DNA from: Opitutia bacterium
GTDB lineage: Bacteria; Verrucomicrobiota; Verrucomicrobiia; Opitutales; Opitutaceae
Length of the DNA: 64,000 nt
Direction: 5' to 3'
Assembly: GCA_016187925.1 (NCBI GenBank)
Contig: JACPIS010000009.1
Location: 124,001 to 188,000, forward strand
In this document: in pieces, positions 49,127-57,678 of the stretch
Position numbering within the stretch: position 1 is the stretch's first letter
Layout: the number at the start of each line of letters is the position of its first letter
The notes under the pieces: model-generated
Seen by the model: the letters and a program-made list of their open reading frames with translations, nothing else
Database searches by the model: none
What the model was told of the DNA's origin: nothing
Made by a program: the position numbers and the translations under genes

Positions 49127-50015
49127 CGATCCGTGATCAACGCAAGCAGCCGTCGCCAGCGTTGGGTCCAGATACCCGGATTGGCCCTTCGCCATAGCGA
49201 ACGGCACGCGGGATGCTCGCGCGATTCAGGCCAGTTATTCGGCACCGGTGGCGCTGCCCGCAAAGGGTCATAGGCCCAGTCCGTGGCCGTCGCCGCGTTG
49301 GTGGCTTTGTTATCGAAGCCGATGTGATCCACCATGGGCCATGGTGGACGAAGACAGAGGCCGCCGTGCAGAAAATGATGATACAACCACCGCACGGCCC
49401 AGATGTTCCGCCTTTGCTCGTATTCCGCCTGCACTGGCAAATCGGCACCATAAGCACTGGGCGACATCCCGTGCCGGGCAGCGAGCCGCATTTTTTCCAA
49501 GGCCGATCGACGTTCATGCCTGTCCAGGAACGCGCCCATGCCCCCCACGCCCAACAGTCTGCCCGCGCATCAAAATACGGCTCGGTGCCTACACCAACCG
49601 GTTTGATCAGGGGATGAGCCCAAGCACTTACACTGAAGACCTTCGTATCCGCCTCATGCCACCACAACGCCGAGCAAAGCCAAGCGTAGGTTCCCGGCAC
49701 GCAAACCAGATCGTACTCCCAGACGACAAAGGCCTCGTGCCGTTGTGCGACCTCTGTCACCGCGGCCAGCACATTGCGGCCAAGGCCGAAGTTCCCGGTG
49801 CGCTCGGTCAGCCGGACTTCACACCAATCGATCCCACGGAGCAATCGCCGCACCTCGGTCACATTGCCGGCATCAACCGTCCCCCGGGGACCATCGGCAA
49901 AAGCATAAACCGGCGGAACCCCCTCCGCACGCAAGCCGGCCAGCACCCGTCGCAAGTGAGCGGGCCGCGCGCAAGCCAGCAGAACAACCGGGATGGTAGG
50001 GACGTCGTTGATCAC
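49123..50015 (-). CDS. glycosyltransferase (GT2-like), interrupted by a one-base frameshift
   Basis: Reads as about 297 residues if one A is added (or a -1 slip occurs) in the A6 run at 49496-49491 (minus strand). The N-terminal frame from 50015 has V-V-L-L-A-C-A-R-P-A-H-L-R-R-V-L and V-V-W-E-Y-D-L-V-C-V-P. After the run it turns arginine/cysteine-rich and ends at 49137. The alternative frame after the run reads M-R-L-A-A-R-H-G-M-S, N-I-W-A-V-R-W-L-Y-H-H-F-L, D-N-K-A-T-N-A, and ends at 49123 overlapping the next ATG. That continuation is the native C-terminus. The family resembles GNT-I-like GT2 enzymes. Whether the gene is dead, mis-sequenced or recoded is open. Confidence 0.75.
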
Positions 50016-50026
50016 AGCGGCGCAAG

Positions 50027-51436
50027 CTACCTCGGGGCGCGAATCCTGCCGCAGAAAAGATGACGGTTGGGTTCCAACACTTCATCGTGGGTAAGGTCGA
50101 ACTCGCGGGCAAATTCCGTCCTGAACCACTCCGCATTGTACCACTCCGGAATCGGTGGCGCCTTCGTGCCATCCCACAGCCCCAAGGGCATGAATTCCAC
50201 CCCCACAAAACGGCGGGCATAGGCCGCGATGCTTTTCAACACCCGCTCGATCGGCACGCGCTGGGTGAGCAGGAGATGGTGGGTGACTGCCAGTGCGACG
50301 GCCCCGTCGCACTGCAAGCGCTTGACGGGTGGCTCGCCGAAGGGGCTGGCCATGGGATGGATGAAATCCAGAACGGCCATCCGCAACTTGCTGCCGGCCG
50401 CCTGGCTTCGGACGTAGGCCTGATCGACGGCCGTCTCGTCGGCATCCGTGCAGACCGCCTGATGCACGGCTCCCGACGACAGCAGCAAATCGCAAAAATG
50501 CCCCTGATTGCCCCCGAGTTCGATGACCGAATCCAAGCCTTCCCCAGTGATGATCTTCGCCACCCGCCGGAACCGCGGTGTATCGACAAACGAAGCGCCC
50601 CCTTTTTGATACTGGCCCCACGAACCTTCCGGGCCTCTGCGCGGGCGGTTCAGGACTTTCGCCCTCAAGCGCTGCTGGTCGAGCTTTTGTCCCGGGAGCA
50701 GGCCCGATTGCAGCGCCTTCACCGCCAGGGTGCGCAGGCCAAACGGTATTCGCGCCTCAATCCGCTCACGGGTCATGCGCGAACTCTCCCGGTAGCGATA
50801 CCATCCATGCCGCCACTTGGTATATTGTGCCGCCGCGCCATACCTTAGCCACGGCCACCGATACAAGCCGTAGTCGGCGTGCTCCATCAGGTCGCTGGCG
50901 GCCACCAGCCGCCGGGCAATGAACCCTCCCCCGTCACTCCAGATGCGCAGCGGATACTCATAGGAGCGGACAAACGTCTCCAATCCGGCCCAATTCTCCG
51001 CCTGGCCGGGCAAAGGTGCCAGACCGCCGAGATCCACATACTTGGGCCGGGGACCGTCGAACACGATGTTGAAGCACTGGCAGTCCGAGAGCTCGTAGCC
51101 GAAACGGTTAGCGATCCGGTTCACATCCAACACGCATACCGCCGCGGCCCGCAGCATCCCGTAGCTCCATTCGTAAGGATACGACACCAACGGCAGCCGT
51201 GGATGTTCGAGCACAAAATCGCCTCCCGGCAACACCTGGTCGCTGATGCGCGTCTCCGGCATCAGTCCCTCGGCCGCCAGTGCGTCCGGCAGTCCGCTTG
51301 CCAGCAGGGCCCGCACTTGCCTCGCCGCCGACCGGGGCACGGCCCGGAACACTTTGTCGGGCCCCATGTAGACCCGCCCCGCCTCATCCATGAGCGAAAG
51401 GGGCGAGGGCACCGGGTCTTTGGCGTCGGGCGGCAT
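50027..51436 (-). CDS. SAM methyltransferase with N-terminal kinase-like region (NoeA-like)
   Basis: The product has 469 residues in two parts. Residues about 1-250: G-R-V-Y-M-G-P-D-K-V-F-R-A-V, later D-C-Q-C-F-N-I-V-F-D-G and P-K-Y-V-D-L-G-G-L. This D-x-x-x-x-N ... V-D-L-G pattern recalls a protein-kinase-like catalytic core. Residues about 280-469 hold a class I methyltransferase with V-I-E-L-G-G-N-Q-G-H-F-C-D and the strand A-V-C-T-D-A-D-E-T-A-V. The whole resembles the NoeA-type nodulation/polysaccharide methyltransferases, by recollection only. It lies 11 bp upstream of the frameshifted glycosyltransferase in the operon. Confidence 0.7.
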   Translation of the reverse strand: MPPDAKDPVPSPLSLMDEAGRVYMGPDKVFRAVPRSAARQVRALLASGLPDALAAEGLMPETRISDQVLPGGDFVLEHPRLPLVSYPYEWSYGMLRAAAVCVLDVNRIANRFGYELSDCQCFNIVFDGPRPKYVDLGGLAPLPGQAENWAGLETFVRSYEYPLRIWSDGGGFIARRLVAASDLMEHADYGLYRWPWLRYGAAAQYTKWRHGWYRYRESSRMTRERIEARIPFGLRTLAVKALQSGLLPGQKLDQQRLRAKVLNRPRRGPEGSWGQYQKGGASFVDTPRFRRVAKIITGEGLDSVIELGGNQGHFCDLLLSSGAVHQAVCTDADETAVDQAYVRSQAAGSKLRMAVLDFIHPMASPFGEPPVKRLQCDGAVALAVTHHLLLTQRVPIERVLKSIAAYARRFVGVEFMPLGLWDGTKAPPIPEWYNAEWFRTEFAREFDLTHDEVLEPNRHLFCGRIRAPR

Positions 51437-51448
51437 GGCGAAAGAAAG

Positions 51449-52741
51449 TCAAATATCCCCTTTATTGGCCAGTCCACACCACCGCCGCATGAACCGCGCC
51501 GGGCCGGCCGCCAGCCACGGCAACACCAAGGCCGACGCTCCCCAGGCCAGCACGCCCGACCAGGCCGCACCCACCGCGCCATAGACCGGAATCAGCCACC
51601 AGTTACCGAGCACGTTCGCGACCGCCGTTACCGCCGAGATCGCGAGGATCCAACCCGTCTTCCCCTCCACCACCCACAGCCGGGAGCGGATGGAGACGAT
51701 GGAAATGAAGACCAAAGTCCAGACCTGCACCCCCCAGACACCGGCAGTGGCCCGGTAGGCACCGCCGAGCACGGCCGGGATCATGTGCGGCGCCAGGAGC
51801 GAGCACCCCGCCGCCAGTCCCCCTGTGACCGCCACCACAATCAGGCCAGCCTTGCGGGCCATGCGCAGGTAGCCGGCAGGGTCGCTGGCGTGCAATGCCG
51901 CAAAACGCGGGAGAAAGGCCGCGCCCAACGCAACCGGCAGTACATGCATCAGCTCGGTCAACCGCGCGGCGGCGGCGTAAATGCCTGCCGCTGCTTCGCC
52001 CGAAAGCCGCACCAGCAGCAATCGGTCGCAGTGCATCGTGATCACCACCAAAAATCCGGAAAAGAGCAGCGGTCCCCCCTCTTTCAACATCTGCCCGGCC
52101 GTCACTCTTACCCACTGCCCTTCGTGAAGCGGGCGCGGCCGCGCATCACCGTATAGCCACAGCAGCCCCAGCCCCAGTGCCGTCAGCCCCGTCTCCAGCG
52201 CCACCGCTGCGGCAAAGCACCACAACGGGGCCTGCGCGGCCACCAATCCCAGTCGCACGACCGCCGCCGCCACCATTGCAGCCTGCCGCGCCAGGACCGG
52301 CTGCTTCATCCGCTCCCGTGATTGATACCACAGGTCGACCACGTCCGCCGGCGCGAAGAAAAAGCCGATCGATACCCAGGCCACCAGCGCCAGCACAGGC
52401 CAGTCACCCGGCCGCCAGATCCATCCCCCGACGAGCGCGAGCCCGCCGGCCACCACCGCACCCGTCAGTTTGATGCGCACGCCCATGGCCAGTAGCGAAT
52501 GCGCCGCCGCGGGCTGGCGCACCAGCTCGCGGGCCAGAACATCATCTATGCCGAAGCCGGCCACTGCGCCCACAATGGCGCAGAGCGAAGAGGCGTAACT
52601 GAGCAATCCAAGATCCGCCGGCCCGAGATAACGTGCGACAATCAGACTGACTACCAACCCCAGCACCACACGCCAGCCACGCTCGGCCAGCAACCAGATG
52701 AAATTGGTCCGCAGTGAAGCGCGTGGCGGCAGATCACTCAT
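51449..52741 (-). CDS. Wzx-like polysaccharide flippase (MOP superfamily)
   Basis: The product has 430 residues with about 12-14 transmembrane helices. The N-terminal F-I-W-L-L-A-E-R-G-W-R-V-V-L-G-L-V-V-S-L-I-V-A-type stretch, then R-Y-L-G-P-A-D-L-G-L-L-S-Y-A, is the RfbX/Wzx signature. V-I-T-M-H-C-D-R-L-L-L and the second-half repeat with I-Y-A-A-A-A-R-L-T-E are also typical. It would move the undecaprenyl-linked repeat unit to the periplasmic face. First gene of the minus-strand operon with glycosyltransferases and methyltransferases (12 bp to the next gene). Confidence 0.92.
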   Translation of the reverse strand: MSDLPPRASLRTNFIWLLAERGWRVVLGLVVSLIVARYLGPADLGLLSYASSLCAIVGAVAGFGIDDVLARELVRQPAAAHSLLAMGVRIKLTGAVVAGGLALVGGWIWRPGDWPVLALVAWVSIGFFFAPADVVDLWYQSRERMKQPVLARQAAMVAAAVVRLGLVAAQAPLWCFAAAVALETGLTALGLGLLWLYGDARPRPLHEGQWVRVTAGQMLKEGGPLLFSGFLVVITMHCDRLLLVRLSGEAAAGIYAAAARLTELMHVLPVALGAAFLPRFAALHASDPAGYLRMARKAGLIVVAVTGGLAAGCSLLAPHMIPAVLGGAYRATAGVWGVQVWTLVFISIVSIRSRLWVVEGKTGWILAISAVTAVANVLGNWWLIPVYGAVGAAWSGVLAWGASALVLPWLAAGPARFMRRWCGLANKGDI

Positions 52742-52971
52742 GGTCTGGCATGCTTCTCTCGCTGCCGGGCAGTCCCGTGGGGCGCTTTCTGTTCATCTGG
52801 TTTGTTTTCTTCAGCCTTCGACCTGTCACCCCGAAAGCGGGACTCGGGTGGGGGGCAAACATGAAGTTGTCTTCATAAGGCAGTCCCTTTCCATTGGTCA
52901 ACCCCCCTTCCTCCATTGAGGAAAGGGCTTCCCTCGGCTACCGACCTTCCTAGCCTTCCGTCCACTCTCGC
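52742..52971. other. divergent promoter region of the polysaccharide locus
   Basis: About 230 bases of lower GC between the flippase (minus) and a GT2 gene (plus), with no convincing gene. It must hold the promoters of both transcription units. I see no clear paired operator; TTTGTTTTCTTCAG-like runs are AT-rich. Confidence 0.5.
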
Positions 52972-53661
52972 ATGAAGCTTTCCATCGTCATCCCTTGCTA
53001 CAACGAGCGCCACACCATCCGCACCCTCGTCGAGGCGGTGCGCGCCGCGCCGGTGGCGGACAAGGAGATCATCGTCGTCGACGACTGCTCGACGGACGGC
53101 ACGCGCGACATTCTGAAGCGCGAGATCGAGCCCCTCGTAGCCAAGGTGCTTTATCATGCCGTGAACCAGGGCAAGGGCGCCGCGCTGCGCACCGGCTTCG
53201 CCGCTGCGACGGGCGATGCCGTCATCGTGCAGGATGCGGATCTCGAATACGATCCGCAGGAGTATCCGAAGCTGCTCAAGCCCGTCGCCGACGGGAAGGC
53301 CGACGTGGTCTTTGGTTCGCGCTTCACGGGCGGCGAGGCGCACCGCGTGGTCTATTTCTGGCACATGATCGGCAACCGTTTCCTCACGCTGCTCTCGAAC
53401 ATGTGCACGAACATCAATCTCACGGACATGGAGACGTGCTACAAGCTGTTCCGTCGAGATGTGCTCCAGAAAATCACGATCGAGGAGGATCGCTTCGGCT
53501 TCGAGCCGGAGATCACGGCGAAAGTCGCCGCGCTCGAGGACTGCCGCATCTTCGAAGTCGGCATCGCCTACTACGGTCGCACCTACGCCGAAGGCAAAAA
53601 GATCGGCTGGCGCGACGGCTTCCGTGCGATCTACGCCATCGTGAAATACAATCTGTTCTGA
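52972..53661 (+). CDS. family 2 glycosyltransferase, dolichol-phosphate-mannose-synthase-like
   Basis: The product has 229 residues, soluble. [14 protein letters not shown] at 3-16, [12 protein letters not shown], then [10 protein letters not shown] (metal site) and [16 protein letters not shown] and [10 protein letters not shown] complete the DPM1-like pattern. It makes a polyprenyl-phosphate sugar from a nucleotide sugar, supplying donors to the GT-C enzymes encoded downstream. Codon use is normal; it is 49 bp upstream of a second GT2 gene. Confidence 0.93.
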   Translation: MKLSIVIPCYNERHTIRTLVEAVRAAPVADKEIIVVDDCSTDGTRDILKREIEPLVAKVLYHAVNQGKGAALRTGFAAATGDAVIVQDADLEYDPQEYPKLLKPVADGKADVVFGSRFTGGEAHRVVYFWHMIGNRFLTLLSNMCTNINLTDMETCYKLFRRDVLQKITIEEDRFGFEPEITAKVAALEDCRIFEVGIAYYGRTYAEGKKIGWRDGFRAIYAIVKYNLF

Positions 53662-53709
53662 TTGGCTGAATCGATTCCAACTTCCGCGCTCATCCAGCCA
53701 CCATTCCCC

Positions 53710-54651
53710 ATGCGCCCGACCTCCGCCCACCCCCTGATCAGCGTGGTCATCCCAATCTACAACGAGGAGGAGGTGCTGCCAGAGCTGTTCACGCGCCTGA
53801 CGGGGGTGTTCAACGCCCAAACCGACGCCGTCTGGCAGGCCGTGTTCGTCAACGACGGCAGTCGCGACCGCTCGGCGGAGCTGGTGCGCACCCAGGCCGC
53901 CGCGGACCCGCGATTCGAATTGGTGGAGCTAAGCCGCAACTTCGGCTTCCAAGCGGCCCTCGCGGCCGGACTGGCCCAAGCCCGAGGGGATGCCGTAGTG
54001 ACCATGGACGCTGATCTGCAGGACCCGCCCGAATGCATTCCCGCCATGGTCGCCGCCTGGCGCAACGGCGCGGAAGTCGTGCAAGCCGTGCGGCGCTCGC
54101 GTCAGGAAACAGGACTGCGCCGACTGGGCATGGATTTTTTCCACCGCACCTTCAGCCGTATCTCGGATTTCCCCATAACCTCCAACACCGGCACTTTCGG
54201 GCTCATGGATCGCGTGGCGGTGGACGCCCTAAATTGCCTGCCGGAACGCAACCGCTTTTTCCCCGGACTGCGCTCATGGGTGGGATTCACCACAACGGAA
54301 ATCCTGTATGATCGCCAGGAGCGTGCCGCCGGGCGGCCGCAGCAGACTTTCCGCCGGTTGCTGCGCTACGCCACGGACGGCGTGTTCAGCTTCTCCTACC
54401 TGCCGTTGCGCCTGCTGACCTACACGGGCACGTGCGTCAGTTTGCTGGGCTTCATCGTGGGCATGTTTTTTATCGTGCGCCGTCTGCTCGGCATAGAAGT
54501 GGCGCAGACCGGATTCACGACGCTGGTGACCCTGGTGCTCTTCCTCGGCGGCGTGCAGCTCATCGGCATCGGCGTGCTCGGCGAGTACCTCGGCCGCATC
54601 TATGACGAGGTGAAGCAGCGCCCCACCTATATCGTTCGCCGCAAGCCATGA
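53710..54651 (+). CDS. membrane-anchored GT2 polyprenyl-phosphate glycosyltransferase (GtrB/ArnC-like)
   Basis: The product has 313 residues. The GT-A domain (1-230) has V-V-I-P-I-Y-N-E-E-E-V-L, F-V-N-D-G-S-R-D-R-S, N-F-G-F-Q-A-A-L-A-A-G, M-D-A-D-L-Q-D-P-P-E and N-R-F-F-P-G-L-R-S-W-V-G. Two transmembrane helices (about 240-260 and 275-298) follow. Enzymes of this build transfer sugar to undecaprenyl phosphate at the cytoplasmic face. ATG at 53710 is preferred over TTG at 53662. Its stop overlaps the next ATG (ATGA), linking it to a GT-C protein that could use its product. Confidence 0.92.
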   Translation: MRPTSAHPLISVVIPIYNEEEVLPELFTRLTGVFNAQTDAVWQAVFVNDGSRDRSAELVRTQAAADPRFELVELSRNFGFQAALAAGLAQARGDAVVTMDADLQDPPECIPAMVAAWRNGAEVVQAVRRSRQETGLRRLGMDFFHRTFSRISDFPITSNTGTFGLMDRVAVDALNCLPERNRFFPGLRSWVGFTTTEILYDRQERAAGRPQQTFRRLLRYATDGVFSFSYLPLRLLTYTGTCVSLLGFIVGMFFIVRRLLGIEVAQTGFTTLVTLVLFLGGVQLIGIGVLGEYLGRIYDEVKQRPTYIVRRKP

Positions 54652-56885
54652 GGCAGGGCGCGCTGCATGCGTTGCTGTGGTCCGGGCTGGCCGCGACGCT
54701 TTGGGGCACCGCCTATTTGCTCATCAGCACAACCTTCATGCTGTACGACGATGAGGGATATTTGCTGTACTCGCTTCGCAGCTACCTCGAGGGTCATCGA
54801 CTCTACGACGAGATTTTCAGCCAATATGGCCCCTGGCCCTATGTTTACCATCAGCTCGTCACCAGCGTCCTCCAGCATCCACTCACGCACACGCTCGGGC
54901 GGATACTCACGTCGTTTCACTGGGTCGCCGCCGCGATTTTGGGCGGCATGCTCACCCGGCGGCTAACCGGCCGGATCAGTCTCGGGCTTGCCGCGACTGT
55001 GATCATCTTCGGCTTGCTCTGGCAAATGTGCTCCGAGCCCAACCACCCCGGCAGCATGATCAGCGTGCTGGTTGCACTGGCGGTCCTCGGCGGCACGCAG
55101 CTGCCCGAGTCCCGTCGCGCGCCTGTGATCGCGGGAATCATCGGTGCCTTGGCCGCCCTGCTCTGTCTGAGCAAGATCAATGTCGGACTGCTTCTGATCG
55201 CCGGCGCTGGCTGCGCCTGCATCCGCTGCATCGGCTGGCCCGGGCGATGGCGGCAGATTGTCGACCGCATGGCCGCGATCGGTCTGCTGGCTGTGCCCTG
55301 GGTGCTGATGGCTAAAAAGCTCAGCGACCCGTGGGCTCTGACTTTCGCTTTGCACTTCACCGCTGGAGCCGCTGGCCTGCTCTGGGTGACGCCGGAGAGG
55401 TGGACCGGCCGACCACTGCGCCCAAGCATCTTGGCAGCCGCAGCCGCCGGTTTCATCGCGACTGGATTTGCCGTGGGCACTGTAGTGTGGGTCCATGGCA
55501 GTTCGTGGTCCGCCATCACCGAAGCCGTCCTCATCACACCGCTGAGGCAGCCGAGCAATTTCAGCCTCGGCTTCACATGGGTGCCGGCAGTCTGGCCAGT
55601 GGCCGTCGGCGCTTGGTTGCTGACCGCCATGGCCGGCATGGAAATGCGGCGGGACGACCGCGTTTCGCGGCTGGTGCGCAGTCTGCTGATTACCGCGCGC
55701 ATCGCCGCATTGATTGTCTTCGCCTTCCACGCTCAAGCATGGGTCACGATCAACGGCGTAGGCCGGTTCATCGTTTTCTGCCTGCCTCTCCTGCCGGTTT
55801 TCCTCGTACCGCTCGGTTCCCGGGAACAAGCCGCGACCGGCAGCGCACCACGATCTGCCGTTTGGTGCGCCGCCTTTTTCGCGTTGCCGCAAGTGCTGCA
55901 TGCTTTCCCGGTGGCGGGCAGCCAGCTGGGCTGGGGCACTTTCCTGCTCGTGCCTTTCTTTGTCTCCGGTCTGTACGAGGCGTGGGTGAGCCTCGAAGAA
56001 CTTGTGACTCCGACACGACGCTGGCTGGTCCCCACCAGCACGGCTGCGTTGCTAGCCATCAGCAGCTACCAATTGTGGCTGCTCGTGAGCAATGGAGGGG
56101 AACGCTACCACACCTCCCGCCCCTTGGATTTGCCCGGCGCCGAGGATATTCGGCTCGATGAGCCGACCCGGATGCGCCTTCGCATCCTCACTCTCAACGC
56201 CAGCATCCATGCTGATACACTTTTCTCCCGGCCCGGCATGTTCAGCTACAACCTGTGGAGTGGTGCGCCCACCCCCACGACGGAGAATGCCACCCACTGG
56301 TTCTGGCTGTTGAGCCATCCGCAGCAGCTTCGAATTGCGGAAAAGCTGCAGTCCGCCCGGCGCAGCGCCATCATCACAAACCAATCGCTGGAGGAATTCA
56401 TGGTGAAATACAACGTGCCGACCGCCGGGCCGTTGCAGGATTTCATCGCGATCCATTACCAACCGCTGTTCACCCTGCCCGATTTCAGGTTCCTCGTGCC
56501 CCACGGCAGCAAAGCTGTGCCTTTCGGCCTTGTCGAACGGTTCGAAAAGACGACCGGGGACGCAGCGGATGCCGATCATCTGATGCTGCGCGTCAATCTC
56601 GCCTTGGACGGAGTTCCAGCCAGCCTCCGCGCGGAAACCAGCCGTTACCCTTGGCCGGTGGTGCGTGATTACAATAACGCCACCGTCCGCGCCTACATTG
56701 AGCCGATCAATTCGTCCGGCCAGATCCTCGGTCCTGCTCTGCCGATGCCAACGACCGTTGCGCTGCACGGCCTGTATCGCCTCACGATCCTAGAAGCACA
56801 GTCCGCTCAAAATCCAAACCCGGGGGCCGTGCTCATCGTCACCGATCCCAAGGGCCGGGTACTGGGCGAAGCGCTCTTCCAGTAG
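54648..56885 (+). CDS. GT-C-like polytopic membrane glycosyltransferase with large soluble tail
   Basis: The product has 745 residues. About 11 transmembrane helices; after TM1 L-Y-D-D-E-G-Y-L-L-Y-S-L-R-S-Y (33-47) holds the acidic pair expected of GT-C catalysis, then Y-G-P-W-P-Y-V. Residues about 490-745 are soluble and periplasmic (A-S-I-H-A-D-T-L-F-S-R-P-G-M-F-S-Y-N-L-W), possibly acceptor-binding. Coupled to the GtrB/ArnC-like gene by ATGA. Ends 3 bp from the convergent methyltransferase gene. Confidence 0.75.
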   Translation: MRQGALHALLWSGLAATLWGTAYLLISTTFMLYDDEGYLLYSLRSYLEGHRLYDEIFSQYGPWPYVYHQLVTSVLQHPLTHTLGRILTSFHWVAAAILGGMLTRRLTGRISLGLAATVIIFGLLWQMCSEPNHPGSMISVLVALAVLGGTQLPESRRAPVIAGIIGALAALLCLSKINVGLLLIAGAGCACIRCIGWPGRWRQIVDRMAAIGLLAVPWVLMAKKLSDPWALTFALHFTAGAAGLLWVTPERWTGRPLRPSILAAAAAGFIATGFAVGTVVWVHGSSWSAITEAVLITPLRQPSNFSLGFTWVPAVWPVAVGAWLLTAMAGMEMRRDDRVSRLVRSLLITARIAALIVFAFHAQAWVTINGVGRFIVFCLPLLPVFLVPLGSREQAATGSAPRSAVWCAAFFALPQVLHAFPVAGSQLGWGTFLLVPFFVSGLYEAWVSLEELVTPTRRWLVPTSTAALLAISSYQLWLLVSNGGERYHTSRPLDLPGAEDIRLDEPTRMRLRILTLNASIHADTLFSRPGMFSYNLWSGAPTPTTENATHWFWLLSHPQQLRIAEKLQSARRSAIITNQSLEEFMVKYNVPTAGPLQDFIAIHYQPLFTLPDFRFLVPHGSKAVPFGLVERFEKTTGDAADADHLMLRVNLALDGVPASLRAETSRYPWPVVRDYNNATVRAYIEPINSSGQILGPALPMPTTVALHGLYRLTILEAQSAQNPNPGAVLIVTDPKGRVLGEALFQ

Positions 56886-56888
56886 GGC

Positions 56889-57638
56889 TCAGCGCCGTCG
56901 CGCCACCAACAGCAGACTCACCCCAAAGGGAAACGGCACGCGCGACCGTGCGCAACGTACGAAGACCCCCTTGAGTGCTGCGTTCAACCACACCGGTAGC
57001 GGGCGGTCCTCGGAGCGCGAGGCACCTGCCGGAGCAGGGAACCAACGTCGCCACCGCCGAACGAACCACACCACCGGGTAGACCAACACATTGGTGTAAT
57101 TCACATGCAGGATTTCCCACTCCGCAGACGGGAACAGCGCCTTTAACTGGGGTCGGTCGTAGCGCCGATAGTGATGCAGCGCCACGTCCCAATCGCTCCA
57201 CAGCGCCTTGCCCGCGGGCACCGTCACCAACGCAATGCCGCCCGGTTTAAGCAGGCGGTGAAAGCCCGCGACAACCGCCCGGTCGTCCGGCGTGTGCTCC
57301 AGCACATCGAGCGCGGTCACATACTCGAGCGATCCATCCGGCAACGGCACGCGGTCGCCCGTCAGGCTGATGATCTGGTCGGCGCGGAAGCGTTTCCGCA
57401 GCAGCTTGAGCGCCTCCTCGTGGTCATCGAGCACCATGACGCGGCAATGCGCCTCCATCTCCTGCGCAAAACGCCCCGTGCCCGCCCCGCAGTCGAGCAG
57501 CAGATGCTCAGGGAGCAATACGGCCACCCGCATCAGCCAAAGGCTCGCGATTTCTCGCTTGCCGACATAGTACCAATGGGTGCGCTCGATGATTGCAAGG
57601 TTGGTATATTCGGCCGGATCCATGAGAGGTGTTGCCAA
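56889..57638 (-). CDS. class I SAM-dependent methyltransferase
   Basis: The product has 249 residues. SAM motif L-L-L-D-C-G-A-G-T-G-R-F-A-Q-E-M at about 46-61, V-M-V-L-D-D-H-E, then Y-V-T-A-L-D-V-L-E-H and L-L-K-P-G-G-I-A-L-V-T-V-P. The acceptor side has H-H-Y-R-R-Y-D-R. A hydrophobic/basic C-terminus (V-V-W-F-V-R-R-W-R-R-W) suggests membrane contact. Start at 57638; an in-frame ATG at 57623 is also possible. Divergent from the GT-C gene at 57679. Confidence 0.87.
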   Translation of the reverse strand: MATPLMDPAEYTNLAIIERTHWYYVGKREIASLWLMRVAVLLPEHLLLDCGAGTGRFAQEMEAHCRVMVLDDHEEALKLLRKRFRADQIISLTGDRVPLPDGSLEYVTALDVLEHTPDDRAVVAGFHRLLKPGGIALVTVPAGKALWSDWDVALHHYRRYDRPQLKALFPSAEWEILHVNYTNVLVYPVVWFVRRWRRWFPAPAGASRSEDRPLPVWLNAALKGVFVRCARSRVPFPFGVSLLLVARRR

Positions 57639-57678
57639 AAAGTTGTTTTATCTCGGCGACTTGTCCAAGGTGAAAAGT

